Shown in pieces: positions 58,102 to 64,000 of a DNA stretch of 64,000 nt. The notes under the pieces were generated by a model. It did no database searches. It was not told the DNA's origin and worked only from the letters and a program-made list of their open reading frames with translations. The translations under genes and the position numbers were made by a program. Every line of letters starts with the position of its first letter. The first letter of the stretch is position 1. The stretch is from positions 998,001 to 1,062,000 of the forward strand of contig CANKYK010000002.1 in NCBI GenBank assembly GCA_947488155.1, read 5' to 3'. This DNA is from an uncultured Erythrobacter sp. Lineage in GTDB: Bacteria > Pseudomonadota > Alphaproteobacteria > Sphingomonadales > Sphingomonadaceae.

Positions 58102-61100
58102 ATGGCATTTGCTCCGTTCATCCCGCTTCGCGTTCTATCGTCTTACTCAATGTTGGAGGGGGCGATTGATCCAAAAGGGATTGCAAAACTCGCCAAGGAA
58201 CGCGGCTTTCCCGCAATAGCTATCTGCGACCGCAATGGCCTCTATGGTGCAGTGATGTTCGCCTCCGCCTGCAAGGCTGAGGGTGTGCAGCCGATCATCG
58301 GGACATTGCTGGGTGTTGCAAGGCCGAGCAATGATGAGCGTGAACGCACAATTGTGGATTACCTGCCGCTGTTTGCTCAGGACGAGGCGGGCTATGACAA
58401 TCTGTGCCATCTTGTTTCAAAGGCGCACCTTGATCGCCCGCTGGAGCTGGATCCGCATGTCGGCATAGAAGAGCTCGAAGGTCGCACCGATGGCTTGATC
58501 GCCCTGACTGGCGCAGGCGAGGGCGCTCTCACCCGATTGCTAGCGGAAGAGCAGATCGAGGCAGCACATACGCTGTGCGATACTTGGCAGCGCTTGTTCC
58601 CGGAACGGCTCTATGTGGAGCTGGCACGCAATGGTGATGACGCGGCGGCGAAGGCGGAGGAGGCTCTTATCGAGCTGGCCTATGCCCGCGACCTGCCGCT
58701 GGTTGCGACAAACCCGTCCAACTTTGCCGATCCGCACATGCACAAGGCGCATGATGCGATGCTTTGTATTGCAAATTCGACTTATATCGAGAACGAGGAT
58801 CGCCCAACCTCCAATGCGCAGGCCTTTGTCAAATCCGCGCCGATGATGGACGAGCTATTCGCCGACATACCAGAGGCGATGACGAACACACTCGTAGTGG
58901 CTCAACGTTGCGCCTTTGCCCCGCCGTATCGCGACCCGATCCTGCCCAGCCTCGCTGGCGATTTGGAGGGTGAGGCGAAAATGTTGGCGGAGGAATCGCG
59001 CGCAGGGTTGGTGGACCGCTTGAAGCCTTACTACCCGGAAGCCGTCCATGCTGAGCTTGTCGAAGCATTGCATTTCTCTTCGGCAAGATTGCTTAGAGAA
59101 GAAGTGCAGTCCTTCGATAAGCTCAGGACGAACGGAATTTGGGAGGATGTGCTCGAGTACAAAGAGCGCCTCGACTACGAGATCGACATAATCGTCAAAA
59201 TGGGCTTTCCCGGCTACTTCCTGATTGTTGCCGACTTTATCAAATGGGCCAAAGACAATGGCATTCCGGTGGGTCCGGGGCGCGGCTCAGGCGCAGGGTC
59301 GATTGTGGCCTGGGCGCTGACCATCACCGATCTTGATCCGATCCAATTGGGTCTGCTGTTTGAACGCTTCCTCAATCCAGAACGCGTATCCATGCCGGAC
59401 TTCGATATCGACTTCTGCGAAACCCGGCGGGGCGAGGTGATCCGCTATGTTCAGCAGAAATATGGCGATGATCACGTCGCCCAGATCATCACCTTTGGTA
59501 AGCTGAAGGCACGCGCGGTCCTGCGCGACTGCGGACGGATTTTGCAGATGAGCTATGGCCAGGTCGACCGCCTCTGCAAGATGGTGCCAAACCATCCGAC
59601 CGATCCGTGGACATTGCCGCGCGCGCTTAATGGAGCGGCCGATTTCAAGGCGGAGTACACCAATGATAATGAGGTAAAGCGCCTGGTTGATCTGGCGATG
59701 CAGTTGGAGGGGTTGCCGCGTAATTCCTCCACTCACGCGGCGGGTGTGGTGATTGGTGATCGGCCATTGGCGCAGTTGGTGCCGCTGTACCGTGATCCGC
59801 GCTCTGACATGCCGGTGACGCAGTTCGACATGAAGCATGTTGAAAGCTCTGGCCTCGTCAAATTCGATTTCCTAGGGCTCAAGACCCTGTCGGTGCTGCG
59901 CAAGGCCGTCGACCTGCTGGAGCTGCGCGGGATCACCATCGATCTTGGCGAACTGCCGCTTGATGACTCTGCGGTCTATGATCTCATGCAGGATGGTAAC
60001 ACAGTCGGTGTGTTCCAACTGGAATCGGAAGGCATGCGGCGCACGCTGAAAGCGGTGAAGCCGAGCAATTTCGGCGACATTATCGCACTCGTCTCGCTCT
60101 ATCGCCCAGGCCCGATGGATAACATCCCGCTGTTTGGTCAGCGTAAGGCGGGCGAAGTCGCGATTGAATATCCGCATGAGAAACTGGAGGGTATTCTCGC
60201 CGAAACCTACGGCATTTTTGTCTATCAAGAACAAGTTATGCAGGCCGCGCAGATTCTGGCCGGATATTCACTCGGTGACGCGGATTTGCTGCGCCGCGCG
60301 ATGGGTAAGAAGGTCCAGGCCGAGATGGACGCACAGCGCCAGCGCTTCGTTGACGGGTGCAAGACCTGCTCTGACATCGAAGCCAAACAGGCCAACGAAT
60401 TGTTCGACTTGATCGACAAGTTCGCAGGCTACGGCTTCAACAAATCGCATGCGGCGGCCTATGCGTTGCTCGCCTATCAAACCGCATGGCTGAAGGCGCA
60501 TTACCCAGAGGAATTCTACGCCGCCTCCATGTGTTTCGACCTGCATCAGTCGGAAAAGCTGTCGATCTTTGTCGATGATGCACGGCGCTATCCCACCGGT
60601 GATGAGGGTGGGATCACGGTTCTGCCGCCAGACATCAACCATTCCGAGGCACGCTTTACAGTGGAGCAGACCGACAATGGGTACGGCGTGCGCTATGCGC
60701 TGGCCGGCATCCGTAATGTCGGTGAGAAGGCGATGGATGCGATTGTCGCGGAACGCCAAGCGAGCGGACCGTTTGAGAGCCTGCAAGACTTGTTCGACCG
60801 CCTGCCTCAGGGCAGCATGAACCGCCGCCAGCTGGAAGGTCTGGTCGGCGCAGGCGCGCTTGATTGCCTGGAGTCCAACCGCGCGGCGATCTTCGCCAAT
60901 GTAGACATGTTGCTGGCGATTGCGGACGCGGCAGAGCGTGAGCGATCGAGTGGACAAGTGGCTCTGTTTGGCGGTGAGAATGCACCGCAAGAGGAACTGC
61001 GTCTCAAGGTGACCGAGGAATGGTCCCGCACAGAGCAAATGGCGAAAGAGCGCGAAAATTTCGGATTCTACTTTGCGGCTCATCCGGTGCAGCAATACCG

Positions 61101-61701
61101 CGAAGTCGCCTCGGCCAATGGCGCGCGAACGTATCAAAGTCTGATGGAGGCAGGCGCTCCACCCGGTGGGCGCGGAACCGCCGTCATCGCAGCGATGGTG
61201 GAGGGTATGAACAAGGCCCGGACCAAACGCGGCGGCGAATTTGTGCGCGCGGATTTCTCCGATTCGAGTGGGCAATTTTCGGCCGCCTGCTTTGAAGAAA
61301 GCCTAGTGCCAGAATTTGAGAAATGGGCGGCAGAGGGCGCGTGCCTGCTACTATCCGTTGAGCTCGATTCGCCCAATCCCGGTGAACCACCGCGGCTGAC
61401 GGTGCGCGGGGCGAAGCCACTGGCCAGCGTGAGTGGTCGCACTCCGATGATGATGCGCGCCGATGTGACCCGGGCTGAGGCGCTGAGCGAGCTGAAACTG
61501 TCGCTCACTACAGGTGAAGAGGCACCCGGAGAGGTTCTTGTGCGATTGATCCTGGCTGACGGGCAGGAGGCGCATATGCGCCTTGGACGCGGCTTCATTC
61601 TCGACGGTGATTTGGCCGGGCGGGTCGCCGATATCGAGGGGATTGAGAACGTTGAGTTGCAGCCGCTGCGAGGCCGCGCGAACCTAAAGCTCGTCGCTTA
61701 G
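58102..61701 (+). CDS. dnaE: DNA polymerase III alpha subunit
   Basis: 1199 residues from the ATG at 58102 (MAFAPFIPLRVLSSYSMLEG); the frame is open 14 codons further up. PHP domain to about 270, polymerase palm with PDFDIDF (catalytic Asp435 and Asp437), GPGRGSGAGS and the fingers, then the OB and tau-binding domains. It is the replicative polymerase. Residues 314-346 are encoded by an inverted repeat doublet (59042-59135) and are absent from the DnaE proteins I know; the insert lies just before YKERLDYEIDIIVKMGFPGY. Confidence 0.96.
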   Translation: MAFAPFIPLRVLSSYSMLEGAIDPKGIAKLAKERGFPAIAICDRNGLYGAVMFASACKAEGVQPIIGTLLGVARPSNDERERTIVDYLPLFAQDEAGYDNLCHLVSKAHLDRPLELDPHVGIEELEGRTDGLIALTGAGEGALTRLLAEEQIEAAHTLCDTWQRLFPERLYVELARNGDDAAAKAEEALIELAYARDLPLVATNPSNFADPHMHKAHDAMLCIANSTYIENEDRPTSNAQAFVKSAPMMDELFADIPEAMTNTLVVAQRCAFAPPYRDPILPSLAGDLEGEAKMLAEESRAGLVDRLKPYYPEAVHAELVEALHFSSARLLREEVQSFDKLRTNGIWEDVLEYKERLDYEIDIIVKMGFPGYFLIVADFIKWAKDNGIPVGPGRGSGAGSIVAWALTITDLDPIQLGLLFERFLNPERVSMPDFDIDFCETRRGEVIRYVQQKYGDDHVAQIITFGKLKARAVLRDCGRILQMSYGQVDRLCKMVPNHPTDPWTLPRALNGAADFKAEYTNDNEVKRLVDLAMQLEGLPRNSSTHAAGVVIGDRPLAQLVPLYRDPRSDMPVTQFDMKHVESSGLVKFDFLGLKTLSVLRKAVDLLELRGITIDLGELPLDDSAVYDLMQDGNTVGVFQLESEGMRRTLKAVKPSNFGDIIALVSLYRPGPMDNIPLFGQRKAGEVAIEYPHEKLEGILAETYGIFVYQEQVMQAAQILAGYSLGDADLLRRAMGKKVQAEMDAQRQRFVDGCKTCSDIEAKQANELFDLIDKFAGYGFNKSHAAAYALLAYQTAWLKAHYPEEFYAASMCFDLHQSEKLSIFVDDARRYPTGDEGGITVLPPDINHSEARFTVEQTDNGYGVRYALAGIRNVGEKAMDAIVAERQASGPFESLQDLFDRLPQGSMNRRQLEGLVGAGALDCLESNRAAIFANVDMLLAIADAAERERSSGQVALFGGENAPQEELRLKVTEEWSRTEQMAKERENFGFYFAAHPVQQYREVASANGARTYQSLMEAGAPPGGRGTAVIAAMVEGMNKARTKRGGEFVRADFSDSSGQFSAACFEESLVPEFEKWAAEGACLLLSVELDSPNPGEPPRLTVRGAKPLASVSGRTPMMMRADVTRAEALSELKLSLTTGEEAPGEVLVRLILADGQEAHMRLGRGFILDGDLAGRVADIEGIENVELQPLRGRANLKLVA
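59042..59135. repeat. Family A repeat doublet inside the dnaE reading frame
   Basis: Inverted units at 59042-59067 and 59111-59135 (arm core CTGAGCTT-TCGAAG and its complement) lie in dnaE. In frame they encode AVHAELVEA, a spacer, and SFDKLRTNGI. The same element is intergenic elsewhere in the window. Confidence 0.88.
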
Positions 61702-62049
61702 GTCGTCTTTCGGCGGTTCATTTGCTCTTACGGGTCGCTCAAACACGGCGGTAAAGCGTGCTACAATTAGCAGGATCGTTGGCACCATCATGGTGTTCCA
61801 AACGTCTTTCCAATGCGCCTCTGGAATGGGCCGATGTCCGTTAGCTTGACTGGTTTGCGCATCCCACAGTTCGCCGAGCATAGTGATCGCCAGCACCAGC
61901 GCCCACGGCTTTAAGCTCGCCGCTCGCCACCTCAGCAGCAGGCAGGAGCCAAGATAGACGGCAAGCGCCACATAAATATGCAGCGCATCCTTCGCTAGGC
62001 TGGTGTTTTCAACCAGCCATAATTTTAACTGTGTGAATGTCTCTATCAC
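61684..62049 (-). CDS. Membrane protein of unknown function
   Basis: 121 residues with three hydrophobic stretches (about 22-38, 46-58, 86-100) and the LGELWDAQTSQANGH segment, in the style of small VanZ-like or DUF proteins of this clade. Its end overlaps dnaE by 18 bases, convergently. No function can be assigned. Confidence 0.65.
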   Translation of the reverse strand: MIETFTQLKLWLVENTSLAKDALHIYVALAVYLGSCLLLRWRAASLKPWALVLAITMLGELWDAQTSQANGHRPIPEAHWKDVWNTMMVPTILLIVARFTAVFERPVRANEPPKDDLSDEL

Positions 62050-62127
62050 TTGCGTGCCCCGGACTGATCGCTAGTCTCTATGAGCAAAGCGATGAACGGC
62101 AAACAACGAATTTGGGAGAGTGGATAA

Positions 62128-63735
62128 ATGCTCGGAGCGATGCAAGACTGGACGATGCGGATCACACATGTGATCGATCACGCCGCGCGAGAATCTGGCA
62201 CCCGAGAAATCGTAACACGCTGGGCCGATGGCAATGAGACCCGCACGAATTGGGCAGGCATTCGCGCTGACGCCTTGAAGATGGCACAGGCCCTCGAAGC
62301 GCTCGGTGTGAAGAAAGGCGATCGTGTTGCCAGCCTGGCGATGAACCACTCACGCCATCTTGTTAGCTGGTACGGCGTCGCTGGGATGGGCGGGGTATTG
62401 CACACCGTGAACCCGCGACTGTTTGAAGATCAACTCGAATACATCGTCAATCATGCCGAAGACAAAGTGCTGTTGTATGATGCCGCCTTCCAGCCCATCG
62501 TCGATAAGATGCGCGACCGCTGGACCACGATTGAGCACTATGTTTGCTACGATCCAGCAGACGGTTTTGATGGTCACGCATTTGAGAGCTGGATCGGCGC
62601 GCAAGATGGCGAATACAATTGGGCTGAGGTGGGCGAGCGTGATCCATGCATGCTGTGCTACACCTCTGGCACGACAGGCAATCCCAAGGGCGTACAGTAT
62701 GAGCATCGCTCGACCGTGCTTCATGCTGTTGCCGGATTGCAGCCATCGACATTCAATTTCAGCAGCGCCTCGGTTATGTTACCGGTGGTGCCGATGTTTC
62801 ATGCGGCGAGCTGGGGCCTTCCCTATGCTGGCGCGATGGCGGGGATCAAATTCGTGTTCTCCGCAGTCAATGATCCAGCGGTTTTGCACGAGTTGATGCT
62901 GCGCGAGAAGGTGACTGACAGCGCTGGTGTGCCCACAGTATGGCTCGCCCATTTCCAATATTGCGACAAAGAAGGCATTGATCTGCCACCGCTGAAAGCC
63001 GCAACGATCGGCGGTTCTGCCTGTCCACGCTTTATGATCGAACGGCTGATGAAGAATGGCACACGGGTGCAGCACGCCTGGGGTATGACGGAAACGTCCC
63101 CAATCGGAACGGTTGGCGGACCAACCCATGATTGGGACGAGCTTACGTTTGAGCAAAAGGTTGATAAGACCGCAATGCAAGGTCGCCCGATCTTTGGCGT
63201 GGAACTGCGCACTGTCGATCTTGATGATATGGTCACCGAATTGCCGCGCGATGGCGTGGCTTCCGGTGCGTTACAAATTCGTGGTCCCTGGATTATTCGG
63301 CGCTATTTCAAAGGCGAACAGGATGCAGTCAACAACGAAGGGTGGTTCGACACGGGCGATGTCGGCATCATCCATCCCGATGGCACCCTTCAATTAACCG
63401 ACCGCACCAAGGACGTGATCAAATCAGGCGGCGAATGGATTAGCTCGGTTGAGTTGGAGAACGCGGCGGTTGGCCATCCAGACATTGCAGAGGCTGCCTG
63501 CATTGGCATGCATCATCCGAAATGGGATGAGCGGCCCGTGCTGTTCGTCGTAAAGAACGAGGGCGCGGACCTCTCGAGTAACGATGTGCTAGAGCATCTC
63601 AAACCCCTGATCGCGAAATGGTGGATGCCCGATGCGGTCGAGTTTGTGGATGATATTCCGCACACGGCAACAGGTAAGATTTCCAAGAAGAACCTGCGCG
63701 ACCGGTTCAGCGATTATAAGCTCGAAGGCTCTTAG
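62128..63735 (+). CDS. Medium/long-chain acyl-CoA ligase, AlkK-like
   Basis: 535 residues of the ANL superfamily. The P-loop [11 protein letters not shown] is near 178-188, [10 protein letters not shown] is the aromatic/adenylate motif, and [21 protein letters not shown] the hinge. KISKKNLRD at the end provides the catalytic lysine. The layout and length are those of AlkK-type ligases, which activate medium-chain fatty acids. Such CoA thioesters could feed the class II-like PHA synthase, an inference. A pseudouridine synthase gene follows within 15 bases, in the same frame. Confidence 0.9.
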   Translation: MLGAMQDWTMRITHVIDHAARESGTREIVTRWADGNETRTNWAGIRADALKMAQALEALGVKKGDRVASLAMNHSRHLVSWYGVAGMGGVLHTVNPRLFEDQLEYIVNHAEDKVLLYDAAFQPIVDKMRDRWTTIEHYVCYDPADGFDGHAFESWIGAQDGEYNWAEVGERDPCMLCYTSGTTGNPKGVQYEHRSTVLHAVAGLQPSTFNFSSASVMLPVVPMFHAASWGLPYAGAMAGIKFVFSAVNDPAVLHELMLREKVTDSAGVPTVWLAHFQYCDKEGIDLPPLKAATIGGSACPRFMIERLMKNGTRVQHAWGMTETSPIGTVGGPTHDWDELTFEQKVDKTAMQGRPIFGVELRTVDLDDMVTELPRDGVASGALQIRGPWIIRRYFKGEQDAVNNEGWFDTGDVGIIHPDGTLQLTDRTKDVIKSGGEWISSVELENAAVGHPDIAEAACIGMHHPKWDERPVLFVVKNEGADLSSNDVLEHLKPLIAKWWMPDAVEFVDDIPHTATGKISKKNLRDRFSDYKLEGS

Positions 63736-63747
63736 GAGGCCGCCGCA

Positions 63748-64000
63748 ATCGCTCGGCTGATCCTGCTGAACAAACCCTTTGGTGTCCTGTCGCAATTTAG
63801 CGGCGGCAAGGAAGGCGTTCAAGACACGCTGGCGCATCTGATCGATATGCCGGCGGTCTACCCTGCTGGGCGTCTGGACAAGGATAGCGAAGGGCTGTTG
63901 CTGCTGACCGATGATGGCCGATTACAGTCCCAGATAGCCGAGCCGCGCTATAAGACGGAAAAGACCTATCTTGCGCAGGTCGAAGGTGAGCCAGAGACGC
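63748..64000 (+). CDS. RluE-type pseudouridine synthase (3' end outside the window), ATC start
   Basis: The visible 84 residues begin IARLILLNKPFGVLSQFS and contain the catalytic PAGRLDKDSEGLLLLTDDG block with its aspartate. The frame is closed by the acyl-CoA ligase stop (TAG, 63733-63735) twelve bases ahead, and no ATG, GTG or TTG stands before the conserved RLILLNKP. AGGAGG (63734-63739) lies eight bases before ATC at 63748, exactly where homologues have Met. CTG at 63757 is the other choice. The reading of ATC as start follows from these positions; it is not proven. Confidence 0.82.
   Translation, partial: MARLILLNKPFGVLSQFSGGKEGVQDTLAHLIDMPAVYPAGRLDKDSEGLLLLTDDGRLQSQIAEPRYKTEKTYLAQVEGEPET

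Overview
The window is a chromosomal segment of an alphaproteobacterium, most likely order Sphingomonadales and close to the Erythrobacteraceae. This is inferred from the moderately high GC, the protein styles (BamD, LolCD, SdhCDA, GuaB, DnaE), many GTG/TTG starts, and dispersed palindromic repeats of the TTCGACAGGCTCAGGACGAA type. No rRNA, tRNA, CRISPR array, phage module or complete insertion sequence was seen. Coding density is high and most genes sit in short operons with 4-base or TGATG overlaps.

Left part (1-11000): on the minus strand lies a storage-polyester cluster, a class II-like polyhydroxyalkanoate synthase (phaC) followed by a PHA depolymerase (phaZ) and a UMF1-type MFS transporter cut by the window edge. 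Divergent from it stand three consecutive paralogues, each PAS-GGDEF-EAL-PilZ, which can make, degrade and bind cyclic di-GMP. The second has an N-terminal membrane region. The third has an eroded EAL domain. lepA follows.

12.8-16.4 kb is an accessory patch: a diverged second copy of the lepA 3' tail, GC-rich hairpins, an AT-richer gene for a NucS-like nuclease domain fused to a large unknown region and a zinc ribbon, a HigBA-type toxin-antitoxin pair with two operator palindromes, and about 0.6 kb with no convincing gene.

16.4-33.3 kb is mostly core: bamD, a CapA-like protein, recN, two small membrane proteins, ligA, a fatty acid hydroxylase/sterol desaturase-type protein, a CinA-domain protein, a YCII/DGPF protein with its ECF sigma factor, then a minus-strand overlapping operon (SDR, subclass B3 metallo-beta-lactamase, prmA, TIGR02117-like protein), and sdhCDA. 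sdhB does not follow sdhA. A GIY-YIG gene flanked by inverted repeat copies is there instead.

33.8-42.7 kb: a C13/caspase-like peptidase, a periplasmic cyclophilin, a BlaI-BlaR1-like regulator pair with BlaI-type operators followed by creD, a YpfJ-type zinc peptidase, 3-hydroxybutyrate dehydrogenase and an M28 lipoprotein peptidase. 42.8-64 kb: guaB, rsmB, a TPR protein, rppH, an HSL-family esterase, a YdjM-like membrane hydrolase, photolyase behind two stacked palindromic repeat doublets, a serine hydrolase lipoprotein, a PilZ protein, an SDR with purF, lolCD, a glutathione peroxidase, dnaE carrying a repeat doublet inside its reading frame, an AlkK-like acyl-CoA ligase, and the start of a pseudouridine synthase that appears to begin at ATC.

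Themes that tie genes together are polyester and fatty acid metabolism (phaC, phaZ, bdhA, acyl-CoA ligase), cyclic di-GMP signalling (three GGDEF-EAL-PilZ proteins plus a lone PilZ protein), and envelope or beta-lactam-related functions (B3 enzyme, BlaI/BlaR1-like, CreD, serine hydrolase).
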